Source of the DNA: Streptomyces sp. NBC_00223
GTDB lineage: Bacteria; Actinomycetota; Actinomycetes; Streptomycetales; Streptomycetaceae
Length of the DNA stretch: 64,000 bases
Direction of reading: 5' to 3'
Assembly (NCBI RefSeq): GCF_036199905.1
Contig: NZ_CP108109.1
Coordinates: forward strand, 1,116,001 to 1,180,000
Positions 28,326 to 38,199 of this stretch are shown in pieces; the stretch's first letter is position 1, and each line of letters starts with the position of its first letter. Below the pieces are notes generated by a model that had not been told where the DNA came from, made no database searches, and saw nothing but the letters and a program-made list of their open reading frames with translations. The position numbers and the translations under genes are program-made.

Positions 28326-29354
28326 ATGACCTGGCTGTTGTACGGCGCCACGGGCTACACCGGCCGCCTGATCGCCCGCCGCGCCACCACCCAGGGCCTG
28401 CGTCCGGTGCTGGCCGGCCGCAACGCCGCCAAGCTGGTCCCGCTGGCCGCCGAACTCGGCCTGGAGCACCGGGTGTTCGGCCTGGACGACCCGACCGCGG
28501 TCCGCCGCGGCCTCAAGGGCGTGGACGCGGTCGCGCACTGCGCGGGCCCCTTCGCCCGTACCGCGCTGCCGATGGCGACGGCGTGCGTGGAGACCGCGAC
28601 GCCGTACGCGGACATCACCGGGGAAATCGATGTCTTCGAGTCGCTGTACGCGCTCGGCGGCCGGGCGAAATCCGCCGGGATCACCCTGCTGCCGGGCGCG
28701 GGCTTCGACGTGGTGCCCACCGACTGCGTGGCCGCGCTGCTGGCCGACCGGCTGCCGGACGCCACCCAGCTCGACCTGGCGTTCCTCACCAGCGGCGGCC
28801 CCAGCCCCGGCACCGCGCGGACCGCGCTGGCGGGCATGCGCGACGGCGGCCGGATCCGTTCCGGCGGGGAGATCCGTACGGTGCCGATCGGCTCGCGGCG
28901 GGTGCGGGCGGCCTTTCCCTCCGGGGCGCGCACGGTGGTCTCGGTGCCGTGGGGCGATGTCAGCACCGCCTACCACTCGACGGGCATCCCGGACATCACC
29001 ACGTACACCGTGCTGCCCGCGCCCGTGCTGGCCGCGTCCCGGGCGCTGCGGCTCGGCCCGCTGAGCGGGGTGGCGGCGGGCGCGGTGGGCCGGCTGGTGC
29101 GCGGGCCGGGCGAGCGCCGGCTGAACTCGTCGCGCTGCGAGGTGTGGGGGCGGGCCCGCGACGCGGCGGGCAACACGGTCACGGCGACGCTGACCGGCCC
29201 CAACCCGTACAGCCTGACGGCCGATTCGGTGCTGCGGATCATGTCCCGGCTGCCGGGGCTCGAACCCGGTTTCCAGACCCCCTCGCTGGCCATGGGCGCG
29301 GACTTCGCGGCAGGCCTGGACGGCGTGACCGTCACGATGGACGCACTGTGGTGA
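28326..29354 (+). CDS. Saccharopine dehydrogenase-like NAD(P)-binding protein
   Basis: A 342-residue protein with a Rossmann motif at the N-terminus (YGATGYTGRLIARRA, residues 6-20) and the family blocks VDAVAHCAGPFARTA, YADITGEI and GAGFDVVPTDCVAALL. It belongs to the trans-acting enoyl reductase / saccharopine dehydrogenase-like group, whose members reduce or rearrange varied substrates; true lysine metabolism is unlikely here. GGAGGA lies ~10 bp before the ATG. Its stop overlaps the next gene (GTGA). Confidence 0.85.
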   Translation: MTWLLYGATGYTGRLIARRATTQGLRPVLAGRNAAKLVPLAAELGLEHRVFGLDDPTAVRRGLKGVDAVAHCAGPFARTALPMATACVETATPYADITGEIDVFESLYALGGRAKSAGITLLPGAGFDVVPTDCVAALLADRLPDATQLDLAFLTSGGPSPGTARTALAGMRDGGRIRSGGEIRTVPIGSRRVRAAFPSGARTVVSVPWGDVSTAYHSTGIPDITTYTVLPAPVLAASRALRLGPLSGVAAGAVGRLVRGPGERRLNSSRCEVWGRARDAAGNTVTATLTGPNPYSLTADSVLRIMSRLPGLEPGFQTPSLAMGADFAAGLDGVTVTMDALW

Positions 29355-29842
29355 ACGTCGAAGGGCCCGCCGCGCTCCGGCTGCGCGCGGCGCGCCCGCA
29401 GGAGGCCGCGGCGCTCACCGCGCTGGCCCTGCGCTCGAAGGCGTACTGGGGCTACGACGAGGACTTCATGGCCGCCTGCCGCGGCGAACTCACCCTCCAC
29501 GAGGAGACGGTCGCCGCCCACCGGACGACCGTCGCCGAGGAGGCCGACGGCGGCCGGGTGCTGGGCTTCGTCACGCTGGAGGGCGAGCCGCCGCTCGGCG
29601 CGGTCGGCATGCTCTTCGTCTCCCCCGACGCGATGGGCCGCGGCGCGGGCCGGCTGCTGTACGGGCACGCCGTCCGTACCGCCGCCGGCCTCGGCTTCAC
29701 CCGGCTGACGATCGACGCCGACCCCAACGCCGAGCCCTTCTACCGGGCCATGGGCGCGGTCACGGTCTCCCGCGTCCCGTCGGGGTCGATCCCCGGCCGC
29801 ACCCTGCCGCTGATGTCCGTGGACGTCCCCGCCCCCGCCTGA
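29351..29842 (+). CDS. GNAT-family N-acetyltransferase
   Basis: A 163-residue acetyltransferase with the N-terminal pattern ALALRSKAYWGYDEDFM, the beta4/loop region GMLFVSPDAMGRGAGRLLYG (acetyl-CoA pyrophosphate loop, ~90-109) and DADPNAEPFYRAMGA. Its GTG start overlaps the upstream dehydrogenase stop, so the two form a small operon. The substrate is unknown; the YWGY pattern is common to small-molecule GNATs. Confidence 0.85.
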   Translation: MNVEGPAALRLRAARPQEAAALTALALRSKAYWGYDEDFMAACRGELTLHEETVAAHRTTVAEEADGGRVLGFVTLEGEPPLGAVGMLFVSPDAMGRGAGRLLYGHAVRTAAGLGFTRLTIDADPNAEPFYRAMGAVTVSRVPSGSIPGRTLPLMSVDVPAPA

Positions 29843-29870
29843 GCGGCCGGCGGGGACCGGGAGGCGGGCG

Positions 29871-30677
29871 TCAGCGCTTGCGGCCGATGCCTCCGTACAC
29901 GCCGACCCGGCTCAGCTCCGCGGGGCCGGGTGTCGCGCCCTCGGGGCGCCACAGCGGGACCTGGACCAGGCCGGGGTCGACCAGGTCGAAGCCGTCGAAG
30001 AGGGCCAGCACCTCGGCGTGGGTGCGGGCGGTGAGCGCGGCGGTGGCCTTCTTGTAGACCGACAGCACATCGTCCACGGTGTCCTCGTGGAAGTCACCGG
30101 TGGCGTGCGAGAGCACCAGGTAACTGCCCTCCGGCAGCGCGTCGCGCAAGGTGGCGAGCATGCCCGCCGGGTCCTCCTCGTCGGTCACGAAGTGCAGCAC
30201 CGACACCAGCATCAGGGCGACCGGCTCGTTGAAGTCGATCAGTTCGCTGATGGTGGGGTGGTCCAGGATCGTGCGCGGCTCGCGCATGTCGGCGAGGAAG
30301 AAGCCGGTGTTGCCGGTGTTGGTCAGCCGCGCCCCGGCGTGGGTGGCCACGATCGGGTCGTTGTCGATATAGGCGATGCGTACGTCGGGCGAGATCGCGT
30401 GGGCGATCTCATGGGTGTTCGGCGAGGTGGGGATGCCCGTGCCGATGTCGATGATCTGCCGGATCCCGTTCTCGGCGAGGAAGCCGACGGCCCGCTGGAG
30501 GAAGGCGCGGTTGGCGCGGGCACCGTGCACGACGTCGGGCACCACGTCCAGCACCCGCTGGGCCGCCTCCCGGTCCACCTCGTAGTTGTCTCTGCCACCG
30601 AGGAAGTAGTCGTACATCCGGGCCGGGTGCGGCCGGCTGGTGTCTATCTCGTCGACGGTGAATCCCTGGTCGGTCAC
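29871..30677 (-). CDS. SAM-dependent methyltransferase-like protein (DUF574 family)
   Basis: A 268-residue protein with the actinomycete DUF574 signature: HPARMYDYFLGGRDNYEVDR at the N-terminus, IIDIGTGIPTSPNTHEIA as the SAM-binding loop (~94-111) and the Asp of VRIAYIDNDPIV. Streptomyces genomes carry many copies, very often beside DUF397/XRE pairs as here; the methyl acceptor is unknown. It is 64 bp downstream of the DUF397 gene on the same strand and may share its transcript. Confidence 0.9.
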   Translation of the reverse strand: MTDQGFTVDEIDTSRPHPARMYDYFLGGRDNYEVDREAAQRVLDVVPDVVHGARANRAFLQRAVGFLAENGIRQIIDIGTGIPTSPNTHEIAHAISPDVRIAYIDNDPIVATHAGARLTNTGNTGFFLADMREPRTILDHPTISELIDFNEPVALMLVSVLHFVTDEEDPAGMLATLRDALPEGSYLVLSHATGDFHEDTVDDVLSVYKKATAALTARTHAEVLALFDGFDLVDPGLVQVPLWRPEGATPGPAELSRVGVYGGIGRKR

Positions 30678-30741
30678 GCCGTCCTCCGCTTCATTGGTAC
30701 GTGGTGCAGGTTCGTTTCCGGCGGTGTCATTCGGGGCGTGC

Positions 30742-31056
30742 TCATCCGAGGAGGAAATCCGCGTCGCCGGCCTTGGCGCCCTGGATGAACGTGGTGATCT
30801 CGTGATGGGTGTAAATCAGCGCCGGCCCGTGCGGGTCGGTGGACTGCCGAAGCGCCACCCGGCCGTCGTTGAGCTTCTTCGCCTCGACACAGGAGCCCCC
30901 GTTGCCGCCGCTCCACGGCTTCCGCCAGCCGTCCGCGCCGAGTTCGATGGCGGGCATTCCGTTGTAGATACGGTCGATTCCGTCGTAAACGGTGTCGTAC
31001 AGGTCTTCGTACGCGTATACGCCGCTGTATATGTCGTCGTTGGTGATGCGATCCAT
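30742..31056 (-). CDS. DUF397 (BldB-like) small regulator
   Basis: A 104-residue protein. The DUF397 core is residues ~45-100: WRKPWSGGNGGSCVEAKKL, VALRQSTDPHGPALIYTHHE and FIQGAKAGDADFL. It has an unusual Tyr/Asp-rich N-terminal extension of ~35 residues (DDIYSGVYAYEDLYDTVYDG). DUF397 proteins such as BldB partner an XRE regulator encoded next door. Here the XRE gene ends 3 bp upstream of this start, a coupled pair. Confidence 0.92.
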   Translation of the reverse strand: MDRITNDDIYSGVYAYEDLYDTVYDGIDRIYNGMPAIELGADGWRKPWSGGNGGSCVEAKKLNDGRVALRQSTDPHGPALIYTHHEITTFIQGAKAGDADFLLG

Positions 31057-31059
31057 GGT

Positions 31060-31923
31060 TCAGATCTCCTTGCGCATGCCATCGAGGATGGCTTTCGTGC
31101 TGTGTGCGGGCGCTGCCTGTGCGCACATCCGGTCGAGGGCTTCCAGGAACGTCGACACGTCGTCACGGTCGTCGAAATAGGCACCGCCCACCAGGCTTTC
31201 GGTGTAGGCGATGTCCGGGATCTCCTGGAGCTGGAACCGGAAGATATGAAAGGGGCCGTACATCGCCGGGTGCGGTCCGGCCGCGAACGGGATCACCTGG
31301 AGCCGTACGTTGGGCCGCTCGGTGGCCTCGATCAGCGCGGTGAACTGGTCGCGCATCACCTTGCGGCCGCCGATCGGCCGGCGCAGCACCGTCTCGTCCA
31401 TGACGACCCACAGCAGGGGCGCGCCCTCGCGGCTGAGCAGCGCCTGGCGTTCGATACGCACGGTGACGAGTCGCTCGATCTCGTCGGCGGGCGCGTGCGG
31501 CAGTCCGGCGCGCAGGACCGCGCGCGCGTACGTCGGGATCTGCAGCAGGCCGGGGACGTAGTGCGGCTCGTAGGCGCGGATGACCGACGCCTCGCCCTCA
31601 AGGCTCACGAAGGCGCTGAACCACTCGGGCAGCACATCGCGGAAGCTGTGCCACCAGCCCGGGCGGTTGGCCTCGCGGGCGAGCGACAGAAAGCCGCCGA
31701 TCTCCTCGGGCGCGGTGATGCCGTACGTGACCAAAAGCTTCTCGACATAAGGGATTTTCAGCCCGACTTCGGCCTTTTCCATCCGCCGAATGGTGGCGTG
31801 CGTCACATCGAGTGCGCGCCCGGCCTGTTCAAAGCTGAGCCCCGCCTTCTCCCGGAGGTCCTGAAGACGCTTGCCGAGCACCATGCGCAGGACGGTCGGA
31901 GCACCACCCGGGCGGGGGTCCAT
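31060..31923 (-). CDS. WhiJ-like XRE regulator with DUF5753 domain
   Basis: A 287-residue protein. An N-terminal helix-turn-helix covers residues ~17-75 (LQDLREKAGLSFEQAGRALD, then THATIRRMEKAEVGLK). The C-terminal ~180 residues are the DUF5753 ligand-like domain (SFRDVLPEWFSAFVSLEGEA, AYEPHYVPGLLQIPTYARAV, VMDETVLRRPIGG). Proteins of this build pair with DUF397 partners to control development and antibiotic production. ATG 31923 (MDPRPGG) is preferred; an in-frame ATG lies 33 bp upstream. Confidence 0.9.
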   Translation of the reverse strand: MDPRPGGAPTVLRMVLGKRLQDLREKAGLSFEQAGRALDVTHATIRRMEKAEVGLKIPYVEKLLVTYGITAPEEIGGFLSLAREANRPGWWHSFRDVLPEWFSAFVSLEGEASVIRAYEPHYVPGLLQIPTYARAVLRAGLPHAPADEIERLVTVRIERQALLSREGAPLLWVVMDETVLRRPIGGRKVMRDQFTALIEATERPNVRLQVIPFAAGPHPAMYGPFHIFRFQLQEIPDIAYTESLVGGAYFDDRDDVSTFLEALDRMCAQAAPAHSTKAILDGMRKEI

Positions 31924-32003
31924 CACGTGCCTCATCCTCCAACTCGCTTGGCTCACAAGCAGTGTGTCATGACGTCAGCGCGTTCAACAGCATGTCTTGT
32001 CGA

Positions 32004-32020
32004 TTCTGCAAATTACAGAA
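32004..32020. promoter_or_regulatory. Palindrome in the divergent promoter region
   Basis: TTCTG (32004-32008) and CAGAA (32016-32020) flank CAAATTA in the AT-richest part of the gap between the divergent XRE and ATPase genes. It is a candidate operator for the WhiJ-like protein and argues that the ATPase gene starts downstream, at 32063. Confidence 0.4.
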
Positions 32021-32062
32021 CGGACCTTGCCATGTGTCCGGGGCGAGCCTCATAGTTACGGA

Positions 32063-32614
32063 GTGGTTCCTTCAGCTGACGCCCTCCGGCACGAGTGCCG
32101 GGACGGCGTCGGACACCCCGGCCGCCGTGATGTCTTCCGGCTGCCCGCGCTGAGCGCGTCCGTGGCGGACGCCCGCGGGCGAATACGGGCACGCCTGCTC
32201 GAGTGGGACGCGGACGACGAACTCCGCGACGACGCCGGTCTGGTGATCACCGAACTGTTCACCAACGCGGTCCGGCACACCGACAGCGCCAGGATCACCT
32301 GCGCACTGCACGACACCGGCACGGTCGTACGGCTCGAAGTGACCGATCAGGGCCGGGGAACGGGGGTTCCCGTGCCGTGCGACGCCGAGGCAGACGAGGA
32401 GGGCGGGCGCGGACTGCTCCTGGTGAGCGTGCTCTCGCTGGCCTGGGGGTCCGACCCGGCGGAGGACGGTACGGGACGCGTGGTGTGGGCGGAACTGGCC
32501 CGTACGACCGCGCGCGCACCGGCCCGTTCGGCGGCCCGAACGCCGGCCCCCCGTACGGCCGGCACACCGCGTACGGCAGACGCGGTGCCCGCGCCCCGCC
32601 CCACACCCCGCTGA
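32063..32614 (+). CDS. Anti-sigma-factor-type ATP-binding protein (HATPase_c)
   Basis: A 183-residue protein from GTG 32063. The Bergerat ATP-binding fold shows the N-box LVITELFTNAVRHTDSARIT and the G-box EVTDQGRGTG, then EGGRGLLLVSVLS. It lacks the kinase His and resembles RsbW/SpoIIAB-type regulators found at WhiJ/AbaA loci. The C-terminal ~40 residues are a low-complexity Arg/Thr/Pro tail. A TTG at 31997 would give 205 residues but would place the promoter palindrome inside the gene. It is divergent from the XRE-DUF397 pair. Confidence 0.8.
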   Translation: MVPSADALRHECRDGVGHPGRRDVFRLPALSASVADARGRIRARLLEWDADDELRDDAGLVITELFTNAVRHTDSARITCALHDTGTVVRLEVTDQGRGTGVPVPCDAEADEEGGRGLLLVSVLSLAWGSDPAEDGTGRVVWAELARTTARAPARSAARTPAPRTAGTPRTADAVPAPRPTPR

Positions 32615-32645
32615 CGCCGGCGCCCCGAGCGCCCGGCCCGCGGCC

Positions 32646-33461
32646 TCACCTCAGCGGCAGCAGATCCGGCCGCTTGGCCTCCACATGGTCGCCCGAGGAC
32701 TCCCCGCGCAGCCGCCGCCCGATCCACGGCACCAGATACTCGCGCGCCCAGTGGATGTTGTCCCGCCGCACCTGCGACGGCAGCCGCTGCGACTGCGGCG
32801 GCCACGGCTGGTCGGGGTCGGCCGGCACGTCGAGGCCGAGCACCTGCGCGGCGCGCAGCGCGACCCGGGTGTGCCCCTCGGGCGACAGATGCAGCCGGTC
32901 CTCGCTCCAGGCCCGCCGGTCCTGCACCGAGCGCAGCGACCACAGGTCGAGCACCGGGCAGTCGTAGCGGTCGGCGATGGACCGCACATGGGCGGTGTAG
33001 GTGGCGATCTTGCCGCGCAGATGACGCAGCACGGGCACGTCGCGGGTGTCGAAGCCGGTGCAGACCAGGACCGTGCCGACCGCGGAGCTGAGGTCGGCGA
33101 CGGCGGCCTCGAAGCGCTCGGCGATGGCGTCCGGGTCGCCGCCCGGCCGCAGGATGTCGTTGCCGCCCGCGCAGAAGCTCACCAGGTCCGGGGCGAGTTC
33201 CCGGGCCCTGGGCACCTGTTCGGCCACGATCTGGTCGAGCAGCCTGCCGCGCACCGCGAGGTTGGCGTAACGGAAGTCGCCGGGCGGCCCGTGGACCGCC
33301 CGCCGGTCGGAGAGGAGTACGGCGAGCCGGTCGGCCCAGCCGGCGAACGTACCGTCGGGTCCCGGGTCGCCCACGCCCTCGGTGAAGCTGTCCCCCACCG
33401 CGGTGTACGACCCGATCGCGTCCTTGTCTTGCCTGGCGTCTCTCTGCGAATCGTCAGCCAC
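32646..33461 (-). CDS. SGNH/GDSL-type lipase/esterase
   Basis: A 271-residue hydrolase of the GDSL clan: block I AVGDSFTEGVGD (Ser ~25), block II Gly in YANLAVRGRLLDQI, block III FCAGGNDILRPGG (Asn) and block V DRLHLSPEGH (Asp/His). No signal peptide is evident, so it acts in the cytosol. Substrates of this subgroup are typically acyl esters or acetyl groups on sugars. It is convergent with the ATPase gene and divergent from the phosphatase. Confidence 0.9.
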   Translation of the reverse strand: MADDSQRDARQDKDAIGSYTAVGDSFTEGVGDPGPDGTFAGWADRLAVLLSDRRAVHGPPGDFRYANLAVRGRLLDQIVAEQVPRARELAPDLVSFCAGGNDILRPGGDPDAIAERFEAAVADLSSAVGTVLVCTGFDTRDVPVLRHLRGKIATYTAHVRSIADRYDCPVLDLWSLRSVQDRRAWSEDRLHLSPEGHTRVALRAAQVLGLDVPADPDQPWPPQSQRLPSQVRRDNIHWAREYLVPWIGRRLRGESSGDHVEAKRPDLLPLR

Positions 33462-33658
33462 GTCGCACCATCCTGCTCCTCGGTCCGCGACCTACGCGAC
33501 CGTAGGAACGCCCGGAGGGCACGTGATTCATCCCACCGGGCCGGACCCGTCGTATGTACGCCGCCGGACGCGCGGTCGCCTGCCACCCCTGACCCCGTTC
33601 CGTCCGGTGCGCCGGCCCCCCGCTGCCGTATCGTCGTCGGCGGACGACCGAAGAGGCA

Positions 33659-34534
33659 GTGGCGAGCGAATCGGCGATGAACGAAGGAGCGCAGGTGACG
33701 CAGGAAGTGCGGCAGTCGGCCCCGAGCGGGTCCGGGCCGGAGCCCGAGCTGACAGGTGTGCGCAATTTCCGTGACGTCGGGGGGCTGCCGGCCACCGACG
33801 GCCGCCGGGTGCGGCCGGGGGTGCTCTTCCGCAGCGGCCATCTCGCGCACGCCACCGAGCAGGACGCGGCCTTCCTCGCGGGGCTCGGTCTGCGTACGGT
33901 CTTCGACCTGCGCAACAGCGACGACATCCGGCTGGAGGGCCGCGACACCGACCTGCCGGGCACCGAGAACGTCAATCTGCCGCTCAGCGACCCCGCGCAC
34001 AACAACGACGACACCTTCTGGGACACCGTGCGCAACGGCGACGTGGCTGCGCTGGACGCCCTGCTGGGCGAGGGCAGGGGCGAGGCGCGGATGGCCGACT
34101 CCTACCGCCGGCTGGTCCTGGAGCGCACCGGCGAGCACGGCCGGATGATGGCCCTGCTCAGCGCGCCCGAGGACCCGGCCGTCCCCGCGCTGCTGCACTG
34201 CTCGGCGGGCAAGGACCGGGCGGGCGTGTCGATCGCGGTCATCCTGCTGGCCCTGGGCGTCGAGCGGTCCGCGATCGAGGCGGACTACCTGGAGAGCAAC
34301 GCCCGGCACCGCCGCTACAAGGTCGTCCGCGGCGACGGCAGCACGGGGACGGCCATCAGCCCCGCCGTACGCGAACTGCTCGACCCGCTCTTCGGCGCGC
34401 GGACCGCCTATCTGCGGGCGGCCTTCGACACGATCGAGGAGCGATGGGGCTCGGTGGACCGCTATCTGACGGAGGGCCTGGGCCTCACCCCGGAGGGCCG
34501 CGACCGCCTGCGCGACCGGTTCCTCACGGGCTGA
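33659..34534 (+). CDS. Protein tyrosine/serine phosphatase (Y_phosphatase3 type)
   Basis: A 291-residue phosphatase with the P-loop HCSAGKDRAG (catalytic Cys181, Arg187), as in bacterial LipA/MptpB-like dual-specificity phosphatases. The N-terminal block TGVRNFRDVGGLPATDGRRV is family-typical. The start at GTG 33659 has GAGGCA just upstream; ATG 33677 is an alternative. It could dephosphorylate proteins or phosphoinositides; context gives no partner. Confidence 0.9.
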   Translation: MASESAMNEGAQVTQEVRQSAPSGSGPEPELTGVRNFRDVGGLPATDGRRVRPGVLFRSGHLAHATEQDAAFLAGLGLRTVFDLRNSDDIRLEGRDTDLPGTENVNLPLSDPAHNNDDTFWDTVRNGDVAALDALLGEGRGEARMADSYRRLVLERTGEHGRMMALLSAPEDPAVPALLHCSAGKDRAGVSIAVILLALGVERSAIEADYLESNARHRRYKVVRGDGSTGTAISPAVRELLDPLFGARTAYLRAAFDTIEERWGSVDRYLTEGLGLTPEGRDRLRDRFLTG

Positions 34535-34542
34535 GGCCCACA

Positions 34543-34569
34543 GGCCCCGGGCCCTCTCGGCCCGGGGCC
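34543..34569. terminator. Bidirectional terminator hairpin
   Basis: GGCCCCGGGCC (34543-34553) pairs with GGCCCGGGGCC (34559-34569) around a 5-nt loop, between the convergent phosphatase gene and the 3' end of the hopanoid operon. Confidence 0.75.
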
Positions 34570-34574
34570 GTCCG

Positions 34575-36032
34575 CTACCGCTGGGCGACCGCCTGCTTGA
34601 CCAGGGTGCGGCCGAAGTCCCACATCAGGCCGCCCCCGCCGTGGGCGTCGTCCATCACCTCGGTGAAGGCCGCGACGAACCGGTCGACGTCCGCCTCGTC
34701 GACGACCAGCGGCGGGATCAGCTTGATGACCTCCAGGTGGTCGCCGGAGACCTGGGTGAGGATGCGGTGCCGCTGGAGCAGCGGCACCACCACCATCTGC
34801 GCGAACAGCCCCTTGCGCGCGGCCTGGAGCATCGTCCAGCGGCTGCGCAGGCCCAGCGACTTGGGGCGGCCGAACTCGATGCCGATCATCAGCCCCCGGC
34901 CGCGCACCTCCTTGAGGAGTTCGTAGCGGTCGGTGAGGGCGGCCAGCCGGGTGCGCAGCAGGTCGCCCATGCGGCGGGAGTTGGCGACGATCTGCTCGTC
35001 GTCCATCACCGACAAGGTGGCGAGACCCGCGGCCATGGCCTGCGCGTTGGACCCGAAGCTCGCGGAGTGCACGAGCACGCGGTCCATCGAGGAGTAGACC
35101 TTCTTGAAGATCCAGTCCTTGCCGAGGGTCGCGCCCACGGGCACATAGCCGCCGGACAGCGCCTTGGCGACGCAGACCAGGTCGGGTTCGACGCCCTCCT
35201 CGTGCTGGTAGGCGTAGAAGTCGCCGGTGCGGCCGAGGCCGGTCTGCACCTCGTCGGCGATGAGCAGCGCCTTGTGCCGGTGCAGCAGCTCCTGGGCGGC
35301 GCGCAGATACCCGGGCGGGGTGGCGTACACGCCCTTGCCCTGGATCGGTTCGACGATCAGCGCCGCCACGTCGCCGCGCTTCAGCTCCCGGGCCAGCGCG
35401 TCGAGGTCGCCCATCTCGACGGCGGTGTCGGGCAGCAGGGGGGCGAAGCCGTCGCGGAAGCCGCCCTCGCCGTTGACCGAGAGCGAGCCGGTGGTCAGGC
35501 CGTGGAAGGCGTGGGTGCAGTACAGCACGCGCGGCCTGCCGGTGGCGTAGCGGGCGAACTTGAGCGCGGTCTCGACCGCCTCGGTGCCGCTGTTGCCGAA
35601 GAACACCCGGTCCAGGTGCGGCGAGTACGTGAGCAGCTTCTCGGCGAGCAGGCCGGGCAGCGGCTGGCAGTCGAAGCGGGTCAGATCGGCGAGCCCGGCG
35701 TCGAGCACGTCGTGCAGCGTCTTGCGGACCACGGGGTGGTGACGGCCCAGGCCCATGACGCCGAACCCGGCGAGCATGTCGAGGTAGTCGTTGCCCTCGG
35801 CGTCCCAGAAGTGGGCGCCCTCGGCCCGCTCGTAGACCTTGTCGAAGCCGATGGTGTGCAGCATGCGCGGCAGTTGGTGGTTGAGGTGCTTGGTGTGCAG
35901 GTCGTAGCGCTCACCACCGCGTTCGGCGAGCAGCGTCGCCAGATCGAAGCCCTTGGGCTGCCCGGCGGGCCTGCCGACGTCCACGGGGCCGCCGGGGGCC
36001 GGCAGCGTACCGGCCGGCTCTGACGATGTCAT
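34575..36032 (-). CDS. hpnO: Class III aminotransferase, HpnO-like
   Basis: A 485-residue PLP enzyme of the ornithine/acetylornithine aminotransferase fold. The PLP lysine is in [31 protein letters not shown] and [14 protein letters not shown] are the other cofactor blocks. As the last gene of the hopanoid operon it most likely forms aminobacteriohopanetriol by transamination of the ribosyl/oxo-hopane intermediate, the role given to HpnO. Its ATG overlaps the dxs stop (ATGA), so the two are coupled. Confidence 0.85.
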   Translation of the reverse strand: MTSSEPAGTLPAPGGPVDVGRPAGQPKGFDLATLLAERGGERYDLHTKHLNHQLPRMLHTIGFDKVYERAEGAHFWDAEGNDYLDMLAGFGVMGLGRHHPVVRKTLHDVLDAGLADLTRFDCQPLPGLLAEKLLTYSPHLDRVFFGNSGTEAVETALKFARYATGRPRVLYCTHAFHGLTTGSLSVNGEGGFRDGFAPLLPDTAVEMGDLDALARELKRGDVAALIVEPIQGKGVYATPPGYLRAAQELLHRHKALLIADEVQTGLGRTGDFYAYQHEEGVEPDLVCVAKALSGGYVPVGATLGKDWIFKKVYSSMDRVLVHSASFGSNAQAMAAGLATLSVMDDEQIVANSRRMGDLLRTRLAALTDRYELLKEVRGRGLMIGIEFGRPKSLGLRSRWTMLQAARKGLFAQMVVVPLLQRHRILTQVSGDHLEVIKLIPPLVVDEADVDRFVAAFTEVMDDAHGGGGLMWDFGRTLVKQAVAQR

Positions 36033-38062
36033 CGCTCACCTGCTCCTTGCGTGCGTGTGCTTACCGAAATGTGCGCGGGTCCGGCCGGGGCGGGGACGGT
36101 GGGATCGTCACCCGCGTCGTGGCCTCCCTTGCCGGGGACCGCGCCCGTGTCCTGGGCGCCGTCCGTGTCCTGGGCCCCGCGCGCGGCGATACGGGTCAGC
36201 GCGGCGCCGATCCGGCCCGCGATCTCGGCCGGGGTCAGCCCGATGTCGGCCAGCACCTCGGCGCGCTTGGCGTGCGGGAGGAACTGCTGCGGGATGCCGA
36301 AGTCCCGCAGCGGCACGTCCACGCCGGCGTCCCGCAGCGCCTGCGCGACGGCCGAACCGACGCCGCCGGCCCGGCCGTTGTCCTCGACCACGGCCACCAG
36401 GCGGTGGCCGGCCGCCAGCGCGGGCAGCTCCGGGTCGACCGGCTTGACCCAGCGCGGGTCGACCACGGTGACACCGATGCCGCGCCCGGCGAGCAGTTCG
36501 GCGACCGTCAGACAGGTGCCGCCGAGCGCGCCGACCGACACCAGCAGCACATCCGGCCGCGCGTCCTCCGCGGGCCGGTGCAGGACGTCCATGCCGCCGA
36601 TCCGGCCGATCGCGGGCAGCGCCTCGCCCGCGGTCTCCTTGGGGAAGCGGATGACGGTCGGCGCGTCCTCGACGGCGACGGCCTCGCGCAGCTGGGCCCG
36701 CAGCTGGTCGGCGTCTCGGGGGGCGGCGATCCGCAGGCCGGGGACGACCTGGAGGATCGACATGTCCCACATGCCGTTGTGCGAGGCGCCGTCCACGCCC
36801 GTCACCCCGGCCCGGTCGAGCACGAAGGTGACCCCGCACTTGTGCAGGGCCACGTCCATCAGCACCTGGTCGAAGGCCCGGTTGAGGAAGGTCGCGTAGA
36901 CCGCGACCACCGGGTGCAGCCCGCCCGTGGCGAGTCCCGCGGCCGAGGTCGCCGCGTGCTGCTCGGCGATGCCGACGTCGAAGACCCGGTGCGGATACGC
37001 CTTCGCGAAGGCTTCGAGACCGACCGGCTGGAGCATGGCGGCGGTGATGGCCACCACGTCCGGGCGCTCGTCGCCGATCCGGACCATCTCCTTGCCGAAC
37101 ACCGAGGTCCACGAGGCACCCCCGGAGGGCGCCAGCGGGCGGCCGGTCAGCGGGTCGATCGCGCCCACGGTGTGGAAGCGGTCGGCCTCGTCCTGCTCGG
37201 CGGCCGGGTAGCCGCGGCCCTTCTCGGTGAGGCAGTGCACCAGCACGGGGCCGTGGAAACGGCGGGCCCTGCGCAGCGCGGACTCCACGGCGGCGATGTC
37301 GTGGCCGTCGATCGGGCCGACGTACTTCAGGCCCAGGTCCTCGAACATGCCCTGCGGCGCGAAGGCGTCCTTGAAGCCCTTCTTGGCGCCGTGCAGGGAC
37401 TCGTAGAGCGGCTGGCCGATGACGGGGGTCTGCTGGAGGAGCTGCTTGCCCCAGGACAGGAAGCGTTCGTAGCCGTCGGTGGTGCGCAGGGTGGCGAGGT
37501 GGTTGGCGAGGCCGCCGATGGTCGGCGCGTAGGAGCGCTCGTTGTCGTTGACCACGATGATCAGGGGGCGGTCCTTGGCGGCCGCGATGTTGTTCAGCGC
37601 CTCCCAGGCCATCCCGCCGGTCAGCGCGCCGTCACCGATGACCGCGACGACATGGTCGGGGCGGCCGTGCACCTCGTTGGCCTTGGCCAGGCCGTCGGCC
37701 CAGCCCAGCACGGTGGAGGCGTGGCTGTTCTCGATCACGTCGTGCTCGGACTCGGCCCGCGAGGGGTAGCCGGACAGCCCGCCCTTGCTGCGGAGCTTGG
37801 AGAAGTCCTGGCGGCCGGTGAGCAGCTTGTGGACGTAGGACTGGTGGCCGGTGTCCCACAGAATGCGGTCGGCGGGTGAGTCGAAGACGCGGTGCAGCGC
37901 GATCGTCAGCTCCACCACGCCCAGGTTCGGTCCCAGATGGCCGCCGGTCCTGGCCACGGCCTGGACGAGGAAGTGGCGGACGTCGGCGGCGAGTTCGTCG
38001 AGCCGGCCCTCGGGCAGAGCCTTCAGGTCGCGCGGGCTTCGGATGGTCTCCAGCATCGACAT
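36029..38062 (-). CDS. dxs: 1-deoxy-D-xylulose-5-phosphate synthase
   Basis: A 677-residue ThDP enzyme that condenses pyruvate and glyceraldehyde-3-phosphate, the first step of the MEP isoprenoid route. Visible features are the ThDP motif [31 protein letters not shown] and the catalytic Glu in [16 protein letters not shown]. The ATG at 38062 has GAGG 7 bp upstream. The last ~50 residues form a low-complexity tail. Its place inside the hopanoid operon suggests a second, pathway-dedicated dxs to raise isoprenoid flux; it overlaps the aminotransferase start. Confidence 0.94.
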   Translation of the reverse strand: MSMLETIRSPRDLKALPEGRLDELAADVRHFLVQAVARTGGHLGPNLGVVELTIALHRVFDSPADRILWDTGHQSYVHKLLTGRQDFSKLRSKGGLSGYPSRAESEHDVIENSHASTVLGWADGLAKANEVHGRPDHVVAVIGDGALTGGMAWEALNNIAAAKDRPLIIVVNDNERSYAPTIGGLANHLATLRTTDGYERFLSWGKQLLQQTPVIGQPLYESLHGAKKGFKDAFAPQGMFEDLGLKYVGPIDGHDIAAVESALRRARRFHGPVLVHCLTEKGRGYPAAEQDEADRFHTVGAIDPLTGRPLAPSGGASWTSVFGKEMVRIGDERPDVVAITAAMLQPVGLEAFAKAYPHRVFDVGIAEQHAATSAAGLATGGLHPVVAVYATFLNRAFDQVLMDVALHKCGVTFVLDRAGVTGVDGASHNGMWDMSILQVVPGLRIAAPRDADQLRAQLREAVAVEDAPTVIRFPKETAGEALPAIGRIGGMDVLHRPAEDARPDVLLVSVGALGGTCLTVAELLAGRGIGVTVVDPRWVKPVDPELPALAAGHRLVAVVEDNGRAGGVGSAVAQALRDAGVDVPLRDFGIPQQFLPHAKRAEVLADIGLTPAEIAGRIGAALTRIAARGAQDTDGAQDTGAVPGKGGHDAGDDPTVPAPAGPAHISVSTRTQGAGER

Positions 38063-38199
38063 GTATGGACCTCGTTCCCCCTGCCGGGATTGCTGAGCTC
38101 GGCCGGCCGTTCCCCGGCCGGCCGCGGTGCGCGTACGAGCCACCGACGCGGCGGCGCGGGGCCGTCGGCGCGGGTGGCTCGTACGCGGTCATCGGAAGG

